From positions 1 through 37,207 of the forward strand of contig JBPPMG010000502.1 of assembly GCA_051305935.1 (NCBI GenBank): 37,207 bases of DNA. Reading direction: 5' to 3'. Under the pieces are notes generated by a model. The model did no database searches, had not been told where the DNA came from, and saw nothing but the letters and a program-made list of their open reading frames with translations. The number at the start of each line of letters is the position of its first letter. The first letter of the stretch is position 1. Of the stretch, positions 1 to 10,215 are shown in pieces. A program made the position numbers and the translations under genes. This DNA comes from JACPDH01 sp051305935. GTDB lineage: Bacteria > Acidobacteriota > Thermoanaerobaculia > Gp7-AA8.

Positions 1-18
1 GATGTGTATAAGAGACAG
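1..18 (+). other. Nextera/Tn5 mosaic-end adapter remnant
   Basis: The first 18 bases equal the last 18 of the 19-base Tn5 mosaic end used in Nextera sequencing libraries (GATGTGTATAAGAGACAG). This is residual adapter rather than genomic sequence. It means the contig ends here and that nothing upstream of the first gene can be judged. Confidence 0.93.
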
Positions 19-121
19 CACCACGACGACTCCAAATCCCAGGGCAGTTCGCGGGTGGGCAACCCTCACTGATCGAATGAGGCGAGCCTCCCCGGAATGC
101 GCCTCGAATGGAACAATACCG

Positions 122-2179
122 ATGAAGGCTACCAGGATCGCCCTCGTGGCGTTCTTCCTGCTAACGGCGATCACCGCCGCACACTCATCCTCAGCGGCAC
201 CGGCGACGCACACGATCGAGGTGCGACTGCAGTGGGATCTAGACGTCCCGGTGCAGTTCACGATGCTTGGGTCAGCCGCCGGCCAGCAGGCGATTCTCAC
301 CGCCACGAGTAGCTCGAGCACGATTCCCGGCACAACCATGGGCCTGAGCGGCCAGACCGCGTGGTTCAAGATCGCCCCGATCGAAAGCGGTGTGACGTAC
401 GCGCTCTCTGCCGCTACACTGGGTAATACCTGCTCGCCGAAGGCCAGGGTTACGACCGAGTGGTATTACGACGGCTGCCTCACGCAGAGCCGCACCTATG
501 AATTCTCGTCGTGCTACCAGCCGGAGATCGGGCGCTACACGCCAGGTGACACGTGCGCCCCGAGGTTGCTGCTGGACACTGACTTTCAGTTCGATCCTTC
601 ACTTCACAAGGACGACCTGCCGCAATTCGTTCCCGGCTCCAGCCTGGACGGCTCGAGCATCGCGCCGGGCTCAATGCCGCAGGCAGTTCGGCTCGTTGCC
701 GTGGCGCCGACGGGCTCTGGCAACGTAAAGTTCGAGTTCGTCCCCGGATCGGTGTCAAAATTCCCGGGGATTGCCATGAACTATCCCATCGACAACGCCG
801 ACGTGAGCGAGGACGTGTATTTCCTCGTTCCAAAGGACCCGAAGAAGCCCAACGGAGAGCTGATCAAGGCTACCTCGGTATCCGCAACGCTAAACAACGG
901 CGTAGCAATGACCTTCATTTACGTCAACGACTACGCCTCCTGGGCGAGTGTGACTGCGACCATCCCCACGGGCAGAAGAACCCCGCCGGCCTACGTCACG
1001 ATCCGGGTGCCACAGGATAGCGACGGGAACCTCCTGCCCGACGCCGGCTGGCCCGCCCAGCCCTGGCGAGTCGATTCAGGTCAGATTGCCCGCGGAGACG
1101 AAGCGAAGGACCTCGACGGCAATCCCGAGGGCCCTACGCAGATCGGCGACGGGTTGAGCGCGTTCGAGGAGTATCGGGGATTCGTCGTCAACGGCGCGCA
1201 TCTGAGGACGAACCCTTTCTACAGGGATCTCTTCCTCGATGTGGACGACGACGTCGACCAGACATTGTTCGACCAGCTTCCTTTTCAGCTCACACGCATC
1301 GGCGAGGGGGAGAGCTTGAACGAGGACAAGGAGCGGAACACGACACCGGAGTTTTTTGGCCCGAAGTCCACGGTACTGACGAGAATCCGCCCGGAGATCA
1401 ATCCGAACAGGGCAGCCGCGGGGGGAACGACAGTGCCCGGGAGCCTGCCCAATGGCCAGCGCGGGCTGCGCGTGATTTATCAGAGGGATGTGCCCCCGAC
1501 CAAAATGCGTCAGGACTCGAGTGGTGAGACGTTCTATTACGAAACGTGGATGACCGGCTCGGGCGGCATCGCATTTCCCGAGACGTATACGAACTTCGAT
1601 GTCCTCAATGCCGCGGAGAATGTCTTTTCGGTGGGATCGCCGAACGAGACCGCGTTCGTGGAAGTCTATCCGCAGTTCATGGTGAATAGCGGCATCGCAA
1701 CTCCCGACTTTGCGAACCACTACAACGAGGCCGGGCAGCTCGTTTCCGATTGCGGGCCCGAGTCCGACCCGGAGAAATGCGACAGGTTCAACGAGCTGAC
1801 GTCGGGCTCCCAGGTTTCGAGGATCATCATCCCGGCGAAGCGCGAGAACTTCTACTACAAGCTCAACAGCGCCCTCGATCTCGCGCGCAACCCTGATGAC
1901 CGCTATTCGAAAAGGAACATCACCTTCTCGAGCGTCAATGGCGAGTGCTACTCGGGTTTTCACAAGATCCTCGAGCCCTACGAATTCGCATTTCTCCCGT
2001 CGATTGCCGCGGTGCACGAGGTGATGCACGGCCTCTCGGCGCCACACTCAGCGAGGTGCGAGTCTCTGATGCTCTCCAGGGTGCTCGACGGCCAGGAGAC
2101 GACGGTACTCGACGTGACGCCGCTTACATGCACCATCGACACGGAAGACAAGGGAGGTCTGAAAACATGGACACCATGA
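122..2179 (+). CDS. Secreted metzincin-like zinc metalloprotease (putative)
   Basis: A 685-residue exported protein. The start at 122 is chosen because it gives a clean signal peptide (basic MKATR, then a hydrophobic stretch ending in alanines near residue 26); the open frame continues upstream only into adapter-joined sequence. Near the C-terminus, residues 632-642 read HEVMHGLSAPH, which is HExxH with a third histidine at metzincin spacing. The usual glycine of HExxHxxGxxH is replaced by serine at 639. Met650, in SLML, could be the Met-turn. Around residues 345-385 an acidic segment (GDGLSAFEEYRGF, then a DVDDDVD run) resembles calcium-binding segments of secreted bacterial proteins. The rest is unrecognised, so substrate and localisation beyond export are unknown. 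The stop lies inside the next gene, which suggests translational coupling. Metzincin assignment is by motif only. Confidence 0.7.
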   Translation: MKATRIALVAFFLLTAITAAHSSSAAPATHTIEVRLQWDLDVPVQFTMLGSAAGQQAILTATSSSSTIPGTTMGLSGQTAWFKIAPIESGVTYALSAATLGNTCSPKARVTTEWYYDGCLTQSRTYEFSSCYQPEIGRYTPGDTCAPRLLLDTDFQFDPSLHKDDLPQFVPGSSLDGSSIAPGSMPQAVRLVAVAPTGSGNVKFEFVPGSVSKFPGIAMNYPIDNADVSEDVYFLVPKDPKKPNGELIKATSVSATLNNGVAMTFIYVNDYASWASVTATIPTGRRTPPAYVTIRVPQDSDGNLLPDAGWPAQPWRVDSGQIARGDEAKDLDGNPEGPTQIGDGLSAFEEYRGFVVNGAHLRTNPFYRDLFLDVDDDVDQTLFDQLPFQLTRIGEGESLNEDKERNTTPEFFGPKSTVLTRIRPEINPNRAAAGGTTVPGSLPNGQRGLRVIYQRDVPPTKMRQDSSGETFYYETWMTGSGGIAFPETYTNFDVLNAAENVFSVGSPNETAFVEVYPQFMVNSGIATPDFANHYNEAGQLVSDCGPESDPEKCDRFNELTSGSQVSRIIIPAKRENFYYKLNSALDLARNPDDRYSKRNITFSSVNGECYSGFHKILEPYEFAFLPSIAAVHEVMHGLSAPHSARCESLMLSRVLDGQETTVLDVTPLTCTIDTEDKGGLKTWTP

Positions 2180-3132
2180 CGCAGTTGCGCGCTCGCTTCG
2201 CTGTCCTGCTTCTCGCCGGCGCGGTCTGCCTCCCCGCGCTTGCGGCCGAGTTGAGACTCGGTACCGAGATCGACACCTACTACGACACGCCGCTCCGGCT
2301 GCGGGTGTCGCTTACCGCGGAGCAGATCGATGACGCGGAGTACATCCGTCCGAACTGGTTCGATGAATTGGAGTGGTCGGTCACGGAAAAGAGCCGCGGC
2401 GCCCTTCCGGTGCGAATCGGCTCCCTGAAGCCTCAGCCTGACCAGTTCGTACCCGGTTGGCCTTCCCGGCGGCCGGAGACGAAGGGACGGCGGCAGGAGA
2501 CGAGAATCAGCGAAGCCAAGGTCGTGATGGAGCCGCTCGGCGTCGGTGACTTCGAGATCCAAGTGCGCTATCGGGACAAGACGGCGGTACTGAAGCTTCT
2601 CTTCGCGGATCCCGAGACCGACGAACGAGCAAAGGACACGCAGTTGCGGCGTGAATCCGAGCGTTCGGGGCTTACGTGGGAAGAGTACCGCGCGATTCAG
2701 ATGAAGCGACTCGACCGTCATCCGGGAAGCTGGATCATCTACTGGAACCTGGGATGGCGATCGCTTCGAAATGTCCCCATGGCTGAGGCTGACGGGTACT
2801 TCGCCAAGTCGATCGAGCTCGAGCGTTCTTTCATGGAGAAGTTGCAGGCGTCCGTAGACAAACGCGACCAGCATGTCTACAAGGACCAGCGCGCGGCCTA
2901 CGAATATCGTGAGCGTGTAACGGCTGCCGTACGCAGCCTGCTCCCCGAATACTACAAGAATCGCGACGACCTATGGATCGTCGAGGAGTGGGTTGACTCG
3001 ACGGGTAGAGACACGCATGGCGTGACTCTGCTCGAGTGGCCGAGCAAGAAGATTATCCGTGTGATCGATTGCCGGCCGCCCAAGAAGGACGACGAGACGC
3101 AGGAGTCGCAGGTCATTCTGAACAACTTCTGA
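2167..3132 (+). CDS. Secreted protein of unknown function, coupled to the metzincin-like gene
   Basis: A 321-residue protein not recognised as any named family. AGGGAGG at 2151-2157 sits 9 bases before the ATG at 2167 and decides that start over an in-frame ATG at 2176. It has a signal peptide (hydrophobic FAVLLLAGAVCLPALAAE). The N-terminal half is beta-rich and reads like an exported Ig-like or binding domain. The C-terminal half is charged and helical, with many Arg, Glu and Tyr residues (about residues 155-270). It overlaps the upstream metzincin-like gene by 13 bases, so the two are probably translated together. A chaperone, inhibitor or partner role is possible but unsupported. The next gene, uvrA, is convergent. 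Confidence 0.75.
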   Translation: MDTMTQLRARFAVLLLAGAVCLPALAAELRLGTEIDTYYDTPLRLRVSLTAEQIDDAEYIRPNWFDELEWSVTEKSRGALPVRIGSLKPQPDQFVPGWPSRRPETKGRRQETRISEAKVVMEPLGVGDFEIQVRYRDKTAVLKLLFADPETDERAKDTQLRRESERSGLTWEEYRAIQMKRLDRHPGSWIIYWNLGWRSLRNVPMAEADGYFAKSIELERSFMEKLQASVDKRDQHVYKDQRAAYEYRERVTAAVRSLLPEYYKNRDDLWIVEEWVDSTGRDTHGVTLLEWPSKKIIRVIDCRPPKKDDETQESQVILNNF

Positions 3133-3188
3133 GCCCCGGGAATGGAAGACCCCCAAAGCGAGCGTCGGATACCGTGACGCGGCTTGGC

Positions 3189-3203
3189 GTGACGCTGCGA
3201 GCG

Positions 3204-3207
<4 letters not shown>
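3189..3207. terminator. Hairpin between convergent genes, overlapping the uvrA stop
   Basis: Arms GTGACGCT (3189-3196) and AGCGTCAC (3200-3207) pair perfectly across a 3-base loop. The right arm includes the uvrA stop codon at 3204-3206. There is no T-tract, so intrinsic termination is uncertain, but it lies between two convergent genes. Confidence 0.4.
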
Positions 3208-6038
<2,831 letters not shown>

Positions 6039-6089
6039 CGGAATCCTCAGGGGCATGCCGCGTTCCTCGCGACGCCGGGGTGAGCGGCC

Positions 6090-6095
6090 ATTGTA
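6090..6095 (-). promoter_or_regulatory. Candidate -10 element for uvrA
   Basis: TACAAT on the minus strand, about 50 bases upstream of the uvrA start, inside a short palindrome (CCATTGTAATGG). No convincing -35 was found. Confidence 0.35.
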
Positions 6096-6142
6096 ATGGA
6101 GAGATTTCGCGATTCCCCGGAACTCTACGATAGGTAGAACAG

Positions 6143-6284
6143 GCCATGTGGAGTGCGGAAGCGGAGCTTCCGCTCGTTCGTCGAGCATGTAGGGGCGACG
6201 CGATGCGTCGCCCGTTCGATTCCCGTGGGCGACGCCTTGAACGGGCGACCCATCGGGTCGCCCCTACGGAGCACTCCACATGGC
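6143..6284. repeat. 142-bp nested inverted-repeat element (REP/MITE-like)
   Basis: Perfect 14-bp terminal inverted repeats, GCCATGTGGAGTGC (6143-6156) and its complement (6271-6284), enclose a second 11-bp inverted pair, GTAGGGGCGAC (6189-6199) and GTCGCCCCTAC (6257-6267). Inside are two GGGCGAC hairpins with 9-bp arms and 3-base loops. There is no coding capacity and no obvious target-site duplication. It lies between divergently transcribed genes, so it is not a terminator. The nested hairpins resemble non-autonomous mobile elements or repetitive extragenic palindromes. It fills most of the 317-base gene-free stretch 6057-6373; the remainder holds the two candidate promoters. Confidence 0.75.
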
Positions 6285-6335
6285 ATTTCGTGAGCCGGCT
6301 CACACTCTCGACTCCGTTCCGGAGTGATACTGCGC

Positions 6336-6341
6336 TAGACT
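6336..6341 (+). promoter_or_regulatory. Candidate -10 for the propeller-cytochrome gene
   Basis: TAGACT, identical to the hexamer before enolase, lies 32 bases before the ATG at 6374. GGAG at 6359-6362 lies between them, so this transcript would carry a short leader with a ribosome site. Confidence 0.35.
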
Positions 6342-6373
6342 TCCCCTTCAACCCCTACGGAGTGAGATTGCTT

Positions 6374-8608
6374 ATGACGGCGTATCGGCGTGAGCTGCGC
6401 CTCTTCGTTGTGTCGATTCTTGCGCTTCTGGCGCTGAGCGGCTTCTCGCCGCCTGTCGCGTCGCCGGAAGCTGTAGCAACCGGGAACCCTGTTCTCTTCG
6501 TGACGCAGGTCCCCGTTCCAGCCGACTTCACGACCGTTGCCTCGGTGTTCGGCAACCATCGGGGAGACGTCGACAGCGCCGCGCGGGGTGGCGACCTCTG
6601 GATCCGCTATCCCGACGGGACGCTCAAGAACCTTACGAAGCTGACCGGCTTCGGCATGGAAGGGATGCAGGGAGCGAGCTCCATCGCCGTCCGCGAGCCG
6701 AGTGTTCACTGGAGCGGGACGAAGGCGCTCTTCTCGATGGTCACCGGCTCATCGACCGAGCAGTTCGTGTACGGCAACTACTACTGGCAGATCTACGAAG
6801 TGTCGGGGCTCGGCCAGACCGAGTCGCCCGCGATCCGAAAGATCGCGAATCAGCCGGAGAGCTTCAACAACGTGAGCCCGATCTACGGCACTGACGACCG
6901 GATCATCTTCACCTCGGATCGCCCTCGTAACGGCGCGCGGCATCTCTATCCCCAACTCGACGAGTACGAGGAGGCGGCCGTGGTGTCGGGTCTATGGAGT
7001 CTCGATCCCGCGACCGGCGATCTCAGGTTGCTCGACCATTCGCCTTCGGGTGACTTCTCGCCGACCGTCGATTCGTTCGGTCGCGTGATCTTCACCCGGT
7101 GGGACCATCTGCAGCGCGACCAGCAGGCGGACGCCGACGTCATCGATGGCGAGACCTACGGAACGTTCAATTTCGCCGACGAAACGGCGAACGCCGCGCG
7201 CCTCACTTCGCGTGCGGAGGTTTTTCCCGAACCGCGCAACTCGCGCAAGGACCTGCTCACCGGCACGAATCTCGAAGGGCACTCGTTCAATCAGTTCTTT
7301 CCGTGGCAGGTAAACGAGGACGGTACCGAGCTCGAGACGATCAACCACATCGGACGCCACGAGCTGCACGACTACTTCAATCGATCGGTCAACGACGATG
7401 CGAACGTCGAGGAGTTCATCGACGACGGCGCTTCGCGCTTCAACCGCAACGAGATCCTGAACCTGCTGCAGATGCGCGAAGACCCGAACCGGGCCGGCAT
7501 CTACTTCGGGATCGACGCGCCAGAGTTCCGTACGCACGCCGCCGGGCAGCTCGTGTCGTTCAACGCGCCGCCGGGGCTTCCGGCCGATCAGATCGCGGTG
7601 ACGTGGTTGACGCATCGCGACACGGCGAACTTCACCGACGATGGCGCGACCGTTCCGCCGACGCACTCGGGGCTCTACCGCAATCCACTTCCGCTGGCGA
7701 ACGGCACGCTTCTCGCCGTGCACACACCCGAGACGCGGCAGGATGACAACACGGGAACGAGGGCGAATCCGGGCTCGCGTTACGCGCTGCGGATCAAGTC
7801 GCTGAAGAAGTCGGGTGACTACTGGGTCGCGGATGAGCCGCTGACGAGCGGAATCACGAAGAGCGTCTCGTATTTCGATCCCGACGTTCTCGTCACCTAC
7901 AGCGGTGAGTTGTGGGAACTCGATCCGGTCGAAGTTCGCGCGCGCCCGCGGCCGGCGCGATTGACACCTCGCCTCGAGACCGAAGAGCTTTCCGTCTTCG
8001 AGGACGAGGGTGTGAGCGTCGCGTCGCTCGAGAGGTATCTCGAGACGAACGGGCTCGCGCTCGTCGTCAGCCGCGACGTGACATCGCGCGACGCCGCGGA
8101 TCGGCAGCAGCCGTTCAATCTCAAAGTCTCGGGGAGCGCGACGCAGACGGTGGGCGCCTCCGGGAAGCTCTACGAAGTGAAATACATGCAGTTCTTCCAG
8201 GCCGATCAGATCCGCGGCATCGGGGGCGTCGAGCAACCGAGGGAAGGCAGGCGAGTCCTCGCGCAGGTGATGCACGATCCCGCCGTGAAAAACCCGGATT
8301 CCGCAGCCCACCCGGCAGGGAGCGTGCGGATCGCGGCCGACGGATCGATGGCGGCCTTCGTTCCCGCGCGTCGCGCGATGACGTGGCAACTCACCGACCC
8401 CGATGGCGCCGCGGTGGTGCGCGAGAGATTCTGGCTGACCTTCCAACCGGGAGAGATTCGCGTCTGCAAATCGTGCCACGGCCTCAATACTCGGGACCAG
8501 GCGGGTGCAGGCGCGCCGGTGAACGCGCCCGAGGCGCTTCGCGAGATTCTGCGCTACTGGAAGAGTGAGCTTCAACCCCCGCCGCGCAGGCGCGGAGTTC
8601 GCCGTTAG
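6374..8608 (+). CDS. Secreted beta-propeller protein with C-terminal CXXCH haem motif (hydrazine-synthase alpha-like family)
   Basis: A 744-residue exported protein starting with a basic stretch and a hydrophobic signal segment (residues 9-28). The middle contains WD40/PD40-type propeller blades, visible as repeated tracts such as RIIFTSDRPRNG and RVIFTRWDHL. The C-terminus has a single cytochrome c motif, CKSCH at residues 698-702, followed by a helical tail. This architecture matches a widespread family distantly related to the hydrazine synthase alpha subunit (family knowledge). No other hydrazine synthase subunits are present, so anammox chemistry is not implied. A periplasmic redox or sensing role is possible; the substrate is unknown. 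Start chosen for signal peptide and GGAG ribosome site. It is followed by cutA, which has its own promoter. Confidence 0.8.
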   Translation: MTAYRRELRLFVVSILALLALSGFSPPVASPEAVATGNPVLFVTQVPVPADFTTVASVFGNHRGDVDSAARGGDLWIRYPDGTLKNLTKLTGFGMEGMQGASSIAVREPSVHWSGTKALFSMVTGSSTEQFVYGNYYWQIYEVSGLGQTESPAIRKIANQPESFNNVSPIYGTDDRIIFTSDRPRNGARHLYPQLDEYEEAAVVSGLWSLDPATGDLRLLDHSPSGDFSPTVDSFGRVIFTRWDHLQRDQQADADVIDGETYGTFNFADETANAARLTSRAEVFPEPRNSRKDLLTGTNLEGHSFNQFFPWQVNEDGTELETINHIGRHELHDYFNRSVNDDANVEEFIDDGASRFNRNEILNLLQMREDPNRAGIYFGIDAPEFRTHAAGQLVSFNAPPGLPADQIAVTWLTHRDTANFTDDGATVPPTHSGLYRNPLPLANGTLLAVHTPETRQDDNTGTRANPGSRYALRIKSLKKSGDYWVADEPLTSGITKSVSYFDPDVLVTYSGELWELDPVEVRARPRPARLTPRLETEELSVFEDEGVSVASLERYLETNGLALVVSRDVTSRDAADRQQPFNLKVSGSATQTVGASGKLYEVKYMQFFQADQIRGIGGVEQPREGRRVLAQVMHDPAVKNPDSAAHPAGSVRIAADGSMAAFVPARRAMTWQLTDPDGAAVVRERFWLTFQPGEIRVCKSCHGLNTRDQAGAGAPVNAPEALREILRYWKSELQPPPRRRGVRR

Positions 8609-8629
8609 GCGACGCGGCGCGGGTGAGTC

Positions 8630-8635
8630 TATAAT
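8630..8635 (+). promoter_or_regulatory. -10 box for leaderless cutA mRNA
   Basis: A perfect TATAAT ends 7 bases before the cutA ATG at 8643, so transcription would begin at or next to the start codon. No Shine-Dalgarno sequence is present. No good -35 was seen. Confidence 0.65.
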
Positions 8636-8642
8636 CGTTCGC

Positions 8643-8972
8643 ATGAGCGAAGCGAGAGTCGTCCTGTCGACCATCGGATCGTCCGACGACGCGGCGAAGA
8701 AGATCGCCCGCAAGCTCGTCGAGGAAAGGCTCGCGGCGTGCGTGAGCATGTCGCCGATCGAGTCGTGCTACGTCTGGAAGGGAAAGCTCGTCGAGGACAC
8801 CGAGATCCTGCTCGTGATCAAGACCTCGGCCGCCCGCCTCGTGGAGCTCGAGCGACGGCTGCACGAAATGCATCCGTACACCGTGCCGGAATTCATCGTG
8901 ATCGAGCCCGAGCATGTCGCGGAGCCGTATCTCACCTGGCTTACGAAGACGGTGAAGCCACCCTGGCCCTGA
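8643..8972 (+). CDS. cutA: Divalent-cation tolerance protein CutA
   Basis: A 109-residue cytosolic protein matching the CutA1 trimer family in full length. Conserved segments are ARKLVEERLAACVS, the YVWKGKLVEDTE strand, the LVIKTS strand, and the HPYTVPEFIVI signature. CutA binds copper and other divalent metals and is linked to metal tolerance, though its exact biochemical role is unsettled. The start at 8643 follows a perfect TATAAT by 7 bases, which suggests a leaderless transcript. It ends 19 bases before the convergent B3/B4-domain gene. Confidence 0.95.
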   Translation: MSEARVVLSTIGSSDDAAKKIARKLVEERLAACVSMSPIESCYVWKGKLVEDTEILLVIKTSAARLVELERRLHEMHPYTVPEFIVIEPEHVAEPYLTWLTKTVKPPWP

Positions 8973-8991
8973 CTCGAGACGAGAAAGTCCG

Positions 8992-9648
8992 TCAGGTGGT
9001 GATGCCCCACCCGCGCATCGTCGCGACCGGCGCGCGCGAGAGGAAGTCCGCGAGCGTTGCTCCCGTCCGTTCTTCGACCCCTGTGCCGCACGGCATGTAG
9101 GCGACGAGCCAGAGGCGCGACGAATCGTCACGCGCCTTCACCCGGACTCCGCCGGTGATCGGCGTGTCCGCCGGCCCGATCGCATCGACGAGAAGCGGCT
9201 TGCCTTCGAGATTAAACGAACCACGCAGCGACTCGTACGCCTCGCCCGCCGCTCCAGCGCGAAAGTGAAACGGCGGCGCGAGGTGGCGCACGTCCATCAC
9301 GCAGGCGGGCACGGCGAGCTCCGCTGAGAGACAGTTGTTGAGGTCGACGATCGGGCTGATTCGCGGCATCTCCTCGCCCTTCAGCAGGCGGCGCAGGAGC
9401 GCTTCGTTCGAAGGGCGATATCGTGTCGGATCGGTGCCAGCCGCGCGAAAGAGCTTCCGGATCCCGCTCACGGTCGGGTCGGACGAGAGCGACTCCAGGG
9501 TCCATCGGGAACGCGCGCCCTGCGTCACGGCGTCACAGAGCATTGCGAGCGGCGCCTCGTCGCACGAGGTGAGCTCGAGGTCGGCCCAGAGAAGCGCCCA
9601 GCCGTCGATGCGATGCTCGCAACTGGGAGGGAACGCGCCGCTCGTCAT
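8992..9648 (-). CDS. Free-standing B3/B4 domain protein (PheT editing-domain homologue)
   Basis: A 218-residue cytosolic protein. Its core, including SPIVDLNNCLSAELAVPACVMDVRHL and the later PITGGVRVKARDD segment, matches the B3/B4 domain, which in the beta subunit of phenylalanyl-tRNA synthetase hydrolyses mischarged Tyr-tRNAPhe. Stand-alone versions are common in bacteria, and a trans-editing role is plausible but unproven. The start at 9648 is preferred over an in-frame ATG at 9657 because the latter overlaps a CATAAT hexamer placed 7 bases before 9648, consistent with a leaderless transcript. No synthetase gene is adjacent. Confidence 0.85.
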   Translation of the reverse strand: MTSGAFPPSCEHRIDGWALLWADLELTSCDEAPLAMLCDAVTQGARSRWTLESLSSDPTVSGIRKLFRAAGTDPTRYRPSNEALLRRLLKGEEMPRISPIVDLNNCLSAELAVPACVMDVRHLAPPFHFRAGAAGEAYESLRGSFNLEGKPLLVDAIGPADTPITGGVRVKARDDSSRLWLVAYMPCGTGVEERTGATLADFLSRAPVATMRGWGITT

Positions 9649-9655
9649 GCCAACC

Positions 9656-9661
9656 ATTATG
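9656..9661 (-). promoter_or_regulatory. -10 box for leaderless B3/B4 gene
   Basis: CATAAT on the minus strand, 7 bases before the ATG at 9648. There is no Shine-Dalgarno site. Confidence 0.55.
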
Positions 9662-9716
9662 CCAGCCCGGCACTCCCGAGCCCCCTCCGCCACAACCAAC
9701 AACCTCTCCCGTTTCC

Positions 9717-10055
9717 TCACGCCCTCGAGTCGAATTCCTTCTCGTAAGGAATGTCGTTCTGCTCGAGCCAGGGTTGCACGTCGAAGTAGCTCTGAAATCG
9801 TGTGGCGCAGGCGCTCAGTAACTCCGCGTCGCCAGTGCCTTCCGGGAGACTGAGTGCGATCGCGAGAGCTGCGCGTGCCGCTGGCGCGACCACGATCGAG
9901 ATTGCGATGTCGTTCCCGAAATGTTCCTGCGCCGCGGGGCTGAAGTCGAAGAACTCGAACGCGACCGCTCTCCGCTCGTCGACGAAGATCGAGGAGACGG
10001 TCTGAGGGGGGCCTCCGGGCAACTTGATTCGCGATACGGGTTGGTTTCCAGTCAT
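9717..10055 (-). CDS. Small protein of unknown function
   Basis: A 112-residue protein not recognised as any named family. It has no signal peptide or membrane segment. Composition is mixed, with an alanine-rich helix (APAARAALAIALSL) and an acidic, aromatic C-terminus (SYFDVQPWLEQNDIPYEKEFD). The start is supported by GAGG about 8 bases upstream. It is transcribed in the same direction as the B3/B4 gene, 68 bases upstream of that gene's start, but the latter seems to have its own promoter. The evidence for it being real is the ribosome site, codon use like its neighbours and the lack of a better frame. Confidence 0.6.
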   Translation of the reverse strand: MTGNQPVSRIKLPGGPPQTVSSIFVDERRAVAFEFFDFSPAAQEHFGNDIAISIVVAPAARAALAIALSLPEGTGDAELLSACATRFQSYFDVQPWLEQNDIPYEKEFDSRA

Positions 10056-10202
10056 GTGTCGCCTCGAGCCACGTGGAGGATCGTCTCGCCTGTTCCACTA
10101 AATATGCACCCGTTCGGGCGGCGAGGCGAGTGAACACGTCGTGGGCCTTCCCCTCGGCGCGGCGCTTTACCAGGAAACTGGCGCTCCCCCCCCTGAGGTC
10201 GC

Positions 10203-10208
10203 TAAGCT
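10203..10208 (+). promoter_or_regulatory. Candidate -10 for leaderless mtgA
   Basis: TAAGCT ends 7 bases before the ATG at 10216, in the same spacing as the cutA and B3/B4 boxes, and no ribosome site is visible. The hexamer is weak on its own. Confidence 0.4.
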
Positions 10209-10215
10209 GGCCGCG

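Noticed and set aside
6039..6142. LexA/SOS box upstream of uvrA
   Set aside because: Neither CTGT-N8-ACAG nor GAAC-N4-GTTC occurs there.
6205..6235. T-loop-like GTTCGATTCCC suggesting a tRNA
   Set aside because: It lies inside the nested inverted repeat; no acceptor stem or anticodon arm can be drawn around it.
6143..6284. Complete insertion sequence
   Set aside because: At 142 bp it has no transposase frame and no visible target duplication; at most it is non-autonomous.
6374..8608. True hydrazine synthase
   Set aside because: Only one haem motif and no beta or gamma subunits; the wider family is found in many non-anammox bacteria.
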